Shown here piece by piece: positions 46,514-58,100 of a stretch of 64,000 nucleotides of DNA. Positions within the stretch are counted from its first letter, which is position 1. Each line of letters starts with the position of its first letter. Made by a program: the position numbers and the translations under genes. The DNA comes from Clavulina sp. PMI_390 (Eukaryota > Basidiomycota > Agaricomycetes > Cantharellales > Hydnaceae): contig WIDE01000005.1 of the NCBI GenBank assembly GCA_015039315.1, forward strand, positions 276,833 through 340,832, in the 5' to 3' direction. The notes below the pieces were generated by a model. It did no database searches and was not told the origin of the DNA. It saw only the letters and a program-made list of their open reading frames with translations.

Positions 46514-49069
46514 ATGAATTTTGATGCGATCCTCAACAAGAACAATGACGAAAACAGTAAGTCCTGCATAGAAAACACGCTCTCAACACAATCCCTTACT
46601 GCTGTTGCGCAAGATGCCTCATCCACCTCCTCATCGTCGACTATCCGGCGACTCGAACTTCCTCCCCCGATCCCATACTCCCCCGTCACCGCACACCAAT
46701 CTGCTCGCGCCGACTATAACAGCCATTCTGTCCCAGGCCTTGCATCGCCATTCCACACCCCAGCGCCAAGTACCACAATCCAGTCCAATACTGCACAGTG
46801 GTCCACTGGGAATAATGCCACACCAGCGCCTGCTCCACGTCCTCCTCACCCGCGGCCTCCAGCTCATTCTACCAGTCCGCCCCCACCTCCACCTTCACAT
46901 CCATATCCCCATCCCCATCCTCAGGACCCCAACATCACTTCTCCCCCTCTCCCTCGAAAGCGCAAAACTGGCCCAGACCCCCAGTCCGGATTGGATAGCT
47001 CTAGTATTGCGGCAGACGACCAGGAGGACCCTAATCAGGAAGACGATGACGATGGGAAGGAAGGTGAAGAAAAGCCGAAGCGAAAGAGGCGGCGGCAGGC
47101 ACTCAGTTGCATGCCGTGCAAGAAGCGAAAAATTCGATGCGATCGCCAACACCCGTGTACGCCGTGCGTCAAGAGAAATGACGCTGCTTCGTGTAAATGG
47201 TCAAACCTTGAGCATGGGTAAGTTGGTTTTACCCTTTTGTATCATCTCCCTATTGGCACCTCGCAATACTGAGCGCACCTTCTGACTGGTATCGCATACC
47301 ATTTCCAAACCGCTGCCTCCCACGCCTCTGACACGACATTCGCTATCTCTACAATTACGCCCTCTCTCGGATGTAACAGCGCGCCAGATAATTTGGCACC
47401 TCTCGGCCATCCGGCGCAATCTACTGCTATGGCCTCGACTATGTCATCAATTCCGCTTCCTCTCAATTCCTCGCCACCTCAATTCACCGCCAATTCGATC
47501 CCTCCCGATGTTATGGCCATCCAACGTGTTTCAGATGACCGATACGTCTTGCGCTCCGAATATGATGAACTCAAGGCCACGGTTGTTCGCTTGGAATCAA
47601 TCGTAGCCGCCCTCACGGGCTCATCGGGCTTACCGGACCCCACATTCTCCCAGCCGTCCCTCCCTGGACCATCTAACGCGTCTACCCAAAAGTCATACCA
47701 CCCCTTCGTGACCTCTGCAGATCCCCAAGACTTGTATACCCCAGTGCAACAACCATACCCTCAGCCTCTCACCTTCATCTACCATGATCCAACAATAGCC
47801 CAAGACGCGCCAAACAGTGACGATCCCAATGGGATGTTGAAATACCTTAATATCCCTTCCGGGACTGGTACCACGCCGCCGAGTCCAACGTCCAACTCCC
47901 GGGCAGATCTCGACATGGGGATGGGAGCCACACCCTCCTCTAGCCAGCGCAAACCCGTACCTACAGCGTCTACTTCTACTTTACCGTCTGGGCGGATAGT
48001 TGCCGGAAATATTGGCAGGAGGCCAAGCGTTGGCTATGCTGAACCGCCAGTCGTCCTTCCTCCTCTCAGCCGCATGACATCTCAGGGAGAGTATACAAGT
48101 AATCGCTTGACGGCCTCTTACACTCCTCGTGGCCCAGAAGATCCCCAGTCTCCTGTTGAGGCTGCTGCTCCACCTTCTCGCCCTGGTATGACCCAAGTCC
48201 GCTCTAGTTCGTTCGGACCAGGCCCAGAGGTTGCAGGGCCTTCCCATTCGCATTCACAGCCCCACACGTCCCCATCTTCCTCACAACCAACCTCGCACTC
48301 CCACGTGCATTCACGATCTGCAGAGCTCCTTTCGCGTCCACCACCCCCACCTCCATCGCGAGAAAGGCGGAGCCAGTCACCCCGTCCCAGACGATCTGGC
48401 CCGCCATTGACTACAAGACCGGCGGCCGCATTAACGCGTCTTGTTCCTCCCAAGCCCCATCCACCCTCGGACTTTGCAGTTCCGACTAGTAATAGACCCC
48501 ATGAAGGAGGGCTGCAAAAGCCGAACGGCGCCGCGGTCGTGCCTGATAAGGGGAAGCAACGCGAGATCACACCCAGCGCTACTGGCCCGCTAGCTTCGTT
48601 GATCACCGCGCGCTGGCAAGAGGAGCGTGATCGTCCTTCTTCGCTACCCTCGCAAACTCGAGGGCCACAATCTCATCCTTCCGCTCCTGCCCGACCACCC
48701 CAGGTGCAGAGGGAATCGGGTGAGAACCCTAATGATCGCGTGGCCGGATTTGTCGCCCAGCAATCTCGTTTTCATTATGAGTACAGTGATGAAGATGAGT
48801 CGTCAGATAGCCCTATGGAGGACGGCGAGAAAGCGGTTGAGGGACATGATACTGAACCTAGTCCTGATCTTGATCCTGATCCTGATGGTGCAGATGATAA
48901 CGACAACGACGATCAGGATGATGACGAGAGCGAGAGTGGGAGTGGGAGCAGTAGTGACAAAGTTAACCAGAAGTCCTCGGTAAGCAGCAAGATTGACCAG
49001 CATAGTGCGGCGCCGCCTCCAGGACCCGCTGGTAGCACGAGAGCGCCACCACAAGTGGAAAAGGGATGA
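46514..49069 (+). CDS. Zn2Cys6 (Gal4-type) putative transcription factor
   Basis: Putative DNA-binding regulator. Exons 46514-47217 and 47380-49069 give 797 aa. Seen: the first 150 residues are Ser/Thr/Pro/His-rich (PPPPPPSHPYPHPHPQDP). An acidic patch (DDDDGKEGEE) and a basic nuclear signal (KPKRKRRRQ) follow. The Zn2Cys6 cluster is at residues 199-226: C-x2-C-x6-C-x5-C-x2-C-x8-C, beginning CMPCKKRKIRC. After the intron is a short helix, YDELKATVVRLESIVAAL, a likely dimerisation coiled coil. Long Pro/Ser-rich regions and a very acidic tail (DPDPDGADDNDNDDQDDDE) follow, which may activate transcription. No fungal-specific middle homology domain (Fungal_trans) could be seen, unlike most members. 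The start is the first in-frame ATG after the C/T-rich leader. Confidence 0.88.
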
Positions 49070-50154
49070 TCAAATTGGAGGCCACTTCTCCGTCTATCGT
49101 CGGCGACTGTCGGTTGACTGCAGCACTCTTTTTCTTTTTCTGTGATACGACCCAGAACTTTATAATTTTTCGTTCTTCCCAGCCTTAATTTTTAGTTGAT
49201 TCGCACCAGCCTTGGTCATTTAATGGCCGATTTTTGGGTGTTTTGAGATCTCATGCTTCGTTCCCCTGATCCTCGGTTTTGGTCGATCGAAGAGGATTCA
49301 CTCTCCTATCTCAGCGACACTTCTCACGTCCGTCTCCATTGTGTAGCTAGTAATGTAGCCCCAAGCAAAGTATTGTTGAATTGCGTGCGTTCCTGGTCCC
49401 TCGTTTCGTCATCATGCGTTCATCCCATAAGCGAAAACTCGCAAAGATTTTCGCCAGCTTTTTTCGGAATCCTTATCGCTTTCCTGAACAAACAGAGCTT
49501 TTCGCTTTTTTCATCAACGACTTGACCTCGCGCTCGGAATCCACGGCCCGGCATTTGCCCTCTATAAATATGTACCAGCAATGAGGCTTGCTGCCCCCCT
49601 GTGTGATCGGTATCTCCGAATCGATCACTCTCTTCTTGACCACCTGGGTTGACATCTTTAACTCTGGCTTCGTCGGCATTTGTACATAGCTCGGGGTCCC
49701 AACAGGGAATCGATCGTGAGAGCTTTATTAGTGCTTCCACTTGCGCTTGCCACTGAATCGAAGCCTTTTGGGTCACATACACTATCTAGCCAATGTCACT
49801 GTGTTACCTCCCACAGCGGTATGCACCCCAGATATCTCGTCTAATCTTTTGCCGACCTTCTACCGCGCGGCATAATTGACACCCCTGAAAATTATAATGT
49901 CGTTTTGCGTAATGTTACTATAGTCCCGTTCGCCGGAACCTCTAGCACCTTTTCTCGAGATCTTGCGGTATCTGCGCGTGAGTGAGCAACTTTAGTGGGG
50001 ATTGCCACACCTCAATTTCTGTGGTGGAACTTGCCCTAGTTCTAATCTGTCAACACCCGTGACTGCCCGACCTTGTCCCACTCTCCTGGGCCCGCACTCT
50101 CTCAAACACGGGCTGATCATTTGACTATCACTTTTTTGGTGTGCACAATTATAG
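49070..50154. other. Intergenic region probably containing 5' exon(s) of the 50155 gene
   Basis: No start codon could be linked to the downstream gene with certainty. TATAAATA occurs at 49563-49570. An open stretch at about 49890-49955 reads VVLRNVTIVPFAGTSSTFS and looks protein-like, but it has no ATG and no usable acceptor before it. The first 200 bp are the 3' flank of the Zn2Cys6 gene. Confidence 0.35.
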
Positions 50155-52213
50155 GACAATGCCACGTACAGGGAATATGAGGCCAACGAACTAGGGGGAA
50201 TATATAATGAGATTGCCGACATACAGGCGTCTTTAGATCTGAAGAGCAAGGCTCGACAACTCAGTGGTCGGCTTGTTCACGAGCAACTACACCATCTCCA
50301 CGGAAGAATCGCCGAAGCAGTTCCAGGATTAACTGGTCCCGAGCCCATATGTGCGTCTATGGCATCGATCCCTTGAGACTGTAGAGTTATTTACTGACAT
50401 GAGAGATTAAGCTCCATTCCAAGGATCGCCTATCCAGCAACCAGAGGCTGTTGTAGAGCAGGTACCACCTGTTCTTCTCGACCCTCAACCCGCACCTGTT
50501 GCACCACGCACATACCGAGAACCTCAGGTTCCCGTGGTTCCACAAGCTCCTCCCGTACGAACCCCTCCACCAGTTGTCCCACCAACTTACCATGCAGATC
50601 CACCCCATCGTCCGTCCACTCCGATAGTTCCTCATGGAGAGGAAATAAGACAACCTCGCATAATCCCTCGAACGCCTTTTGAGAGTGCGCCGATCGTCCC
50701 TTCGAGGTCAAGAATAGAGACTGTAACGGACGAAGACACGCCAGTCCCGCATTCTTCATCTGGCTCGTCGCATCGTCTGCATCGTTCTCGGACGTCGGGG
50801 TCCGGGGAAAGCTCAGCAAGAAGAAGACGAGCACGAGAACCTTCTTCTCCCGATTCGTCAGGAGCAAGAGTAATCCCAGTAGCACCTCTTCCTGCTTCGC
50901 CTCCTCGTTCAAGTGTGCAAGGAAGTGTGCATGGTTCGCCACAGCAGCAACGCCCGCGACGATCGAGCACATCCAGTTCAAAGCGACCCGCGCCAAGCCC
51001 GATCCAGGCTCCCAGCGGAATCCCTAATATTATGATAACCCCAGCCTCAGCAGAGCTGGTGGACTTGCTGCCTCGGAATCGTGCTGGTCGTCCGCCCTCA
51101 CCTCATCCTGATTCAGTCCCACCTAATCCAATGCCCCTACCTGGGCTTGGTGCTCATTCAAGAGCGCAACCCGTGCATCGAGCGCAACCCGTGTATCGGG
51201 CACCAGGATTCGTACGAGGTGAAGACTCCTCTGACAGCAGTGGACCCATTATCCCAATCATACCCTCCATCCCCATTGCCGCGACAAGACCGCCAGCTGA
51301 TCACGCCCCAATGCCACCCGCTGGATCAGCTATATACCCTACTCCTCCTTCAGGCATAGTCCCTGTCCGAGGAATGGCACGCCCACAAACAACTCCGATC
51401 ATCCCAACTCGACCAATCGAGACTAGACCACCTACTGCTGGTGTCCCAGACAGCCCCGTGCGCCCATACACAGGAGAGTCTCCGTTGCGTCGACCCATGT
51501 CGTCGCCACCTGGACGAGGGGCGCTCGCTTCACCAGGAGGCATAGTGCCCGCTCCTCATGGTATTGTCCCAGGGGCACAGATCGATGCACGGAGGCGACA
51601 TCGCGCTGGTAGCCTCGGAATGAGTGGTGCGCCTATTATTCCTCCTCAACATGGGATAGTTCCTTCGACAAATCCAGCTGCCTCAGGCCTCGCGTTCGGC
51701 CCAGGAGGTGTACCATATCCCGTACATGCACCTGCGCCTTCACCCGCGGCAGCGCAAGAGCAGGAGCAGAGACAGTCACCAACGAGGTTCCGGCGCATGA
51801 GAGCTTCTAGTTCGGCTAGCAGCACGCAACAGCCCGTCTATCCACAGGAACCACAGCAAGTGCAACACCAGCAGTATTTCCAGCGAGATCCCTTACAACA
51901 ACAGTCCCAGTCATTACAGGCTCAAGCCGAGAGAAGACGTACACGTCCCCGTGTCCCGCCCCCACTCACACCGATCACAAGTGTCACAGAGCCCTCAATT
52001 AATAACGACGAGATAGAAGATTATCGGGATCGAGATCGCCAGATCCAGGAGGAGGTGGCAGCGGCAGCAGGGGCGGGACGTCGGGGAACATGGGGCCGAC
52101 GGAACACATCGACCGCACCAATTGGAGGCGGAGGCACCAGCAGCAGATTTGGCTTGGGTAAATTGATTGGGTCATTAAGACGGCCCAGAACCGCAGCAGC
52201 GAGCGTCTATTAA
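50155..52213 (+). CDS. Proline-rich disordered protein with GIVP/IIP motifs (5' end unresolved)
   Basis: Not recognised. Exon 50155-50350 opens after a TTATAG acceptor and encodes a helical segment (YREYEANELGGIYNEIADIQ, ARQLSGRLVHEQLHHLHGRI). It is joined in frame to 50412-52213; together 665 codons plus stop. No ATG exists in frame near the beginning, so at least one upstream exon is missing. The rest is Pro/Arg/Ser-rich with recurring GIVP, PIIP and IVP motifs: SGIVPVRG, GGIVPAPHGIVPG, PQHGIVPS and GPIIPIIPSIPI. There is a small RAQPVHRAQPVYRA duplication. The end carries a Gln-rich block, an acidic helix (NNDEIEDYRDRDRQIQEE) and a basic Gly/Arg end, FGLGKLIGSLRRPR. The short helix plus long Pro tail suggests a scaffold or SH3/WW ligand; this is inference. 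Confidence 0.7.
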
Positions 52214-53237
52214 TGTTTCAGCAAGTCCCATGCATGCTCTCAATGCGCACGCTATAGCCCAGAAGCCGAGTAGGTCCGTTTACGTTACTTCGCCAATCAG
52301 AAGTCCCACTGCTTGGTACCTGGTTCTCATCTCAGGATCGGATTTGTTACATATCATGCCTACGCGTATATACCCTAATATACAACGTTTACATCCTACC
52401 CGGAAGGTTCGGCACGGAATGTCAACGCTGACAATGAATGAGAAAGGTTGGCACAAGGAAATAATTCCAACAACAGAAAAATTGCCAGTGGCTTGAGAAG
52501 GGGAAAGAAGGGAAGCAATAAACGGAGGCACCCGACATAGTACATCATACATAGGAATAGCGGAGTTGGCTGTTGATGCGAAGCAGCTGCTGTTTGAAGA
52601 GGTGGTACAAGAATGCGGAAAAGATAGTACACTACTGAAGAAATGGAAAGAGTGCCATGGACCCAAAATGAGAGGGTGGCGCACAAGGAAGGAGGAGTAG
52701 TAATTACACTATACAGGCTAACACAAGAGTGGGGATGTCGGACGAGAGCACAGGGTGATCAAAAAGCAACGAGGATTGATGTGAGGTGAGGGGAAAAGGC
52801 GACAGACGAAATCGAGGGTGATGGAACACGATTAATCCGCTGGGGAGGCGACTGCCGCAAGGAAGAATAAACTGGACCATAGCGATGGAGTAATGTCGGA
52901 GGAGGGGATTGCGCTCGCATGCGAGGGTGAAAAGAGAGATTTCGGGCTCGGGCTGTGAGTCGACGGTCCAGGTCGCCTCGGAGGTTCCGCCAGAGGAAGA
53001 ACGGCACCGGCGGAGGTGGGAGTGTTGAATAAGAGAGTGAAGTGGTGAATAAAAGGAAGCATGTTTGGTGAACCGAGAACAGTCCATTTGGCAAAGAAAG
53101 GGACGTCAAAAGTCCCTCAATGCTGTGACAAGAGGAAAGCGTGAAAATTGCTTCTAATGAAACGCATATCATCTATGCGGGAGCTTCATCGAATGCGTCA
53201 CGATGGTCGTATCACTTGTTCCTTCAAGCAAATCTTC
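52214..53237. other. Gene-free region between convergent 50155 gene and GID4
   Basis: About 1 kb with no supported gene. It is purine-rich on the + strand (about 52490-53120), consistent with a T/C-rich 3' untranslated region of the minus-strand GID4 transcript. Confidence 0.5.
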
Positions 53238-55092
53238 TCAACAGAATTCAAAGGAACCAGTAATCGTTTGTGGGACGTGGCGCAAAGAGAGTTGTTGATA
53301 TCTGGCCAAGAAAATATTAGTCAGAATACAGGTCTGGAAGAAATAGACACATGACGACACTCACGGCTCTGACTGGGGGTGGAAATAGAATGCGCTAATT
53401 GCCGCCGGAGCATCCTCAGTCGCTTCAGTAACTGCTACATAGTAGAAGCCCGCGAAGCTGTACGCGAGCGAAAGCAAGGATGAATCAATGGACACGTCAG
53501 CAATGATTCTCAGAGAAGTCAAAGTCAAAGGGGTTTCGAATGGGAGATGTTATGTGCGCGAGGGCAAAGAATGGAGAGCCCGGCGCGACGATCATGGCCT
53601 GCTGATCCACAACCCACGTGATCTTTCGATGGGGATGATCCCCACCACTCATTTGGGTGGGCCGTGGGCCGTGACCACAGAGATAGAAATGCTGCGCGTG
53701 GATCAATGAGGGAAAGACAAATGTGGATCGAGACCCACCTGGCGCCATTGATCTCCTTGGTCTTGTGATCAGGAACCAAGAACTTTTCTTTCCATCGCAT
53801 AAACGTAGTTCCCCTCTCGCGCCTCCGCATCGTTAGGCCCGGTCTCTTCAGATCATTTCGCACGGAGCGAAACGCGGGGAAGCGTTGCCAATGGGTTAAA
53901 TCACTCTGTTCGGTGGCACCCCAGTCCTCGGCGGTGACAAAGCCGTAGCGGGTGCCGATCACCTCGGCGTGGAAGTAGGTCGTGAGCTCGGGATAATCCT
54001 TGGTGAGGTTTTGGATGCGAAGATAACCGCAGACAGTGGAAGATGCAAAGTCGGTGTTCTGTTGGACCAAAACAGGCAATTAGTTCAAGGTTGAATTCCA
54101 TCGCCAGCACATGATGTTCGGAGACTTGATGGAATGAAGTGTGGGGGGCAACTTACAGCAATGGTAACAGTAACATCATAGCTGTTGGGGCCGCTTCTTT
54201 GACTTCCCGTAAACATGGAGCCAGGATAGAGAGCTGCCATATCAAAATGAAAATATGCCAAACAAGATCCATGCAAGAAATTGAGGGGCCATTAATATGC
54301 GTTAGTTGGAGTGGTCTCAATATTACTCGAAGATAATAGAGACGTACAGCCTCGGCCAGAACAATCCACCCGTAGGCGGGATATGTCGGCATACGGGCTG
54401 GGAGCAGACCATATGCGCGCAGACGATGACGACTCGGAGACGACGGGACTGACAGCGGTTATCTCAGGGGTTTGAGAAGTCCATGAGCCATACGGCTCAG
54501 TAGGAGAGCTGGAGAGGCTAGGAGGATCCTCTGGGATAGGGGAGGAGGGAATGAAGGAGAGGGGGAGGGATAGTGAACGAGTCGGCCGACTGTCCATCAT
54601 GGGGGTATCGATGTCGTGGGCACCATGATAGTCATCGACCTGGGCGTTGTGGTGTTCATGGGAAAGGGCGGGGTGGACATCATACTGTACGTATTCGAGG
54701 TGTTCAGTTTCGATGTCCAGCGGGAGGGGAATGGTCTCCGGCGAGACCTTGTCAAAAGCGGGGAGCGGGAATGTCTCGTAGACGTCCATAGCGTCCCCGT
54801 CCTTGAGCACCCGTTGAGGAATCGGGTTCATTTTGTGAAACTCGCATATAGTATCAAGCGAGTTGTCGTGCTGGCCGTGGGCACTGAGACACACGGGACA
54901 GGCTGGCTTGGTGGCCGCAGATAACGGCACTTGGTGAGGCGGAGACGAGCCCACATGCAGCGTCACGGTGGACGCCGCACGCAGAGTTCGGCTGGTGCGC
55001 TGAAGCGTTCGCATCTTGGGCGATGTTGGAGGGAGGAAGTGGGAGACACTGGTGTGTGGATTGGAGCAAAGGGACCAGCGTGACCAACTCAT
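53238..55092 (-). CDS. GID4: Gid4/Vid24 substrate receptor of the GID/CTLH E3 ligase
   Basis: Recognises N-terminal proline degrons for the GID ubiquitin ligase, for example on gluconeogenic enzymes. Seen: an N-terminal low-complexity region of about 250 residues (residues 45-90 contain an Ala/Cys/His patch, ACPVCLSAHGQHD). The conserved beta-barrel follows: LYPGSMFTGSQRSGPNSYDVTV near 54220, then CGYLRIQNLTKDYPELTTYF and EVIGTRYGFVTAEDWGATEQSD. HWQRFPAFRSV, TFMRWKEKFLVPDHKTKEINGA and SFAGFYYVAVTEA come next. The last exon, joined across a 62-nt intron, gives SEPYQQLSLRHVPQTITGSFEFC and TGA at 53238-53240. All blocks of the Vid24 family are present in order. The start at 55092 is the first Met; another Met at about residue 27 is possible. 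Four or five short introns; 104 bp downstream of the SAE2 stop on the same strand. Confidence 0.94.
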
Positions 55093-55196
55093 ACAATATC
55101 AACACACTAACACAGCCACCATATACAGAGAATTAGGGCCAGAAAAACTACTCTACTCGGAAACGAGAATTGAATAAGCCTCAACGCCATCTACAG

Positions 55197-58100
55197 CTAC
55201 GTTTTCTTCCGATAGCGTCCGCCTGGTTTCCTATGAGATGAAGATGTCAGAGATTGCCAACATGCGCGCCGTGGGGGAATGGTTCCGTCCATAATTGCGG
55301 GGAAACCCGTAACTTACTTTGCTTCAGCCTCAATCTGTCTCCTCTTCTCTTCATGCATCTCCTTGGCGCGACGATTGATATCATCCAGCTGTTGAGTATT
55401 CGGAAAGCCAATCAACCTACAATGGATCCGAGCCAAAAACACCGGTCAGCTCCGTCTCCATCCATTATCGGATGGTCATTTTAGCGACGCACCAGTAATC
55501 TGGGGGAGTCTTGGCAGCGCTCCAGTGGTGCCGATGCCTCGAGATCTGCTGTTGGTGCTCCTGCATCTCCCTCTCCCGCTGGCGCTGTCGCTTGCTAGGC
55601 GTCTCTGGCGATGCCGATCGTGGCCGTTTGCCTAAACGGCTCGGACCAGCTTCTTGAGACGATTGAGGTGACGGATCCTTCCATAAGGGAGCCTGAAGCC
55701 GTGGTGGAAGTGGCCCAACGTCCTCATAATACTACAGCGTGAAAAAGACAGGGAGAGAAAGAGATCCAATGCATGAATACAAATGAAGAAAACTTGTGAC
55801 GTCATTGAATTGCATGAAAATCACAATGAAACTCACGGCCCGACAGCATTCACAATCCGTCCCATGCATCCGCTTTCTCGCTTCCTTCCCTCGCACAACC
55901 TCCTCATACGGCTGGTCCATACCCCCATTTCTATCTGGATCGATCTCGTACCGCGCGTTGATCGTCCGATCTTCCTCACCTTCACGAGAACCAGGAGCTG
56001 GAGCTGCGTACCGCCCACGACCCTTGAAACCAGAGTAGAGCTTTTTATACTCGCTAGCAGGCAGCTTCGCAAGATCCCGAAAGTGCTTTTCGCGCTCATC
56101 ACGCGTCATCATGAGGGGCTCAGGACGCGCCTTTGGATTCGAAGGGCCAGCTCCTGGCGTCGAGGTGCCAGGATCATTGTCGCGTGTGGTGGTTTTGGGC
56201 TTAGTGGAAGAATAGCCGGGAAGATGAGAGCTCTTTGATGAGGCGAGCGCGTTTGGTTTGAGCTTGCGAGGTGAGGTGAATGGTGAAGTGAGTGAGGCCT
56301 GTAGCACAGACGGAGACGAGCTGTACTTGAGGTCGCCATCTCGTCTTCCATCAAGATTAATGAGAGTTGAGCCGTGGTTAACTCTAGGGCGGAGAGGGGG
56401 AATTGCCTCGCCGCTGTCATCGTTGGCCTCGTCTTCATCATCTGTATCGCGAGCAAGTAACCTTTGCTTCAAACTCCGTGGAGCGACTTCTACATCATCT
56501 CCAACATCAGTCTGATAACCGCCCCGGCCTCGCTCCTCGCGCTTCTCGTTGCGACCATGCTGCTGTTTATCAGGAGGGCGCGTAATCAATACCGTCTCCC
56601 CTCGTCCACGAGCCGAGGAGGACTCGGGCCGTTTTCGTGGCTCGGTCATTGCGAGTGGAAGTTCTGGGCCGCGTGGCTTCTTAAACTCGGAAGGAACCTC
56701 CGATCGAGTTTTGGGAGTCATCGCAACTGGCTTCGCCCTGGTAGAGGAGGAAGAGGAGGCATTAGACGCAGGAGTCGCGTCCACGGCGTGTTGCCGAAGG
56801 CGAGTGACGGCAAGGACATGAGGTCGCGGTTTCGGAGTGTCAGCGACATCTGAGTTTGCCCCATCGTCGTCCACATGAGGTTTCTTGTGTTTGTCTGTGG
56901 CAACAGCAGCCTGGGGCGTTCGCAATCCCAAGTCACCTTTCCCAAGAAAGATAATGGAAGAGTCCTCCTCCTGGATTCTTCCTTCCTCTCCATCCTCTGG
57001 CGACTTTTCAGATAGAGGCTGAGTCTCTAAGACGTGAGAAGCGTCGTCGCCTTCGGAAGGCTCACTCCTTGAAGGGCTTTGTGCAGCTTTCTCCACTTCA
57101 GCCCGCCTCGTCTGGATTGGGCTAGGGGTCAATGCAGGCTTATACGGAGACGATGAAGGACCAATCGGGGATCGTCTGTCTTCGTCCCCGTTATGAAGAC
57201 GAACGGGTCGAGGAGGGAAGAAGTCATCTTCAGAGAGAGGCTGGGTTTCAGAGCCTTGTGAATCAAATGTTAAATCAATCACATTGCTCGCTGGGGGTTT
57301 CGGACGCTTTGGGGCAGGTTCTGAGGCTTTGCCTTTCCCCTTGTTTTGAGAAGGTTGACTTGGCGGTTGTATGAGGTCTGCCGAGGAAGAAGATGAGGTA
57401 GGGAGGAACCGTGGCGTTGGGATCTTCTCTACTTTAGCTCGCGTCGGCTTTTGCGCAGGAGTCCCTGGCGACTTGGAGGTGGATGCCGCAGTCAAGCTGA
57501 CCATGCGAGCAGCAAAATCAAGTTTGCTCACTTTGAGAGGAGTGGACGTCTTACTAGCAGACGCCACCAATGCACCAGGCGGGGAGGCGGTACGGGAGGG
57601 AGTGGATATGGAAGAGAGGCGCGCCTTTTGCGACAGTGAGTTTGCGCGCGAATCTGGAGAGGTCCCAGGTACGAGGATCCTTGGTTTGCCGCGAGTGGCG
57701 GAGGCCAGCGGCTCTCTTGGTCCTGCGCTAGGGCCTTTATGAGAAGATGGTTCTGTCACATCAACATTCTCATCATGTGGGTGTTCGTGGAATAGTGGCG
57801 GACGGGGAATTAGTCGATGCGTGGATGGAGGGTGCTCGAACTGGTTCGCTTCGTGCAAGATGAGGTGCTTGGTCGACCTTCTCGGAGGCGTGCATGGTTC
57901 CTCCTTCGTAGGAGGTGAAGTTGATACCCCAATTATCGGCGGACGTGTGGAGGCAGTAACGGCGGAAGGAGAATGGGATGCGGATATAACAGGACGCTCA
58001 ATAGAAGCATCGAGTGCTTCTAGTCGGGCTCTACTTGGCTTGACATCATGGGGAGAATCCTCCTCTTCGATTCGCTTTCGCTTTCTTGTCGGACTCACGA

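Noticed and set aside
48118..48606. 162-codon frame on the minus strand
   Set aside because: Antisense of the Pro/Ser-rich part of the Zn2Cys6 gene; biased composition keeps it open.
56109..57742. Several frames of 90-150 codons on both strands
   Set aside because: They overlap the long low-complexity exon of SAE2/CtIP, which is the coding frame.
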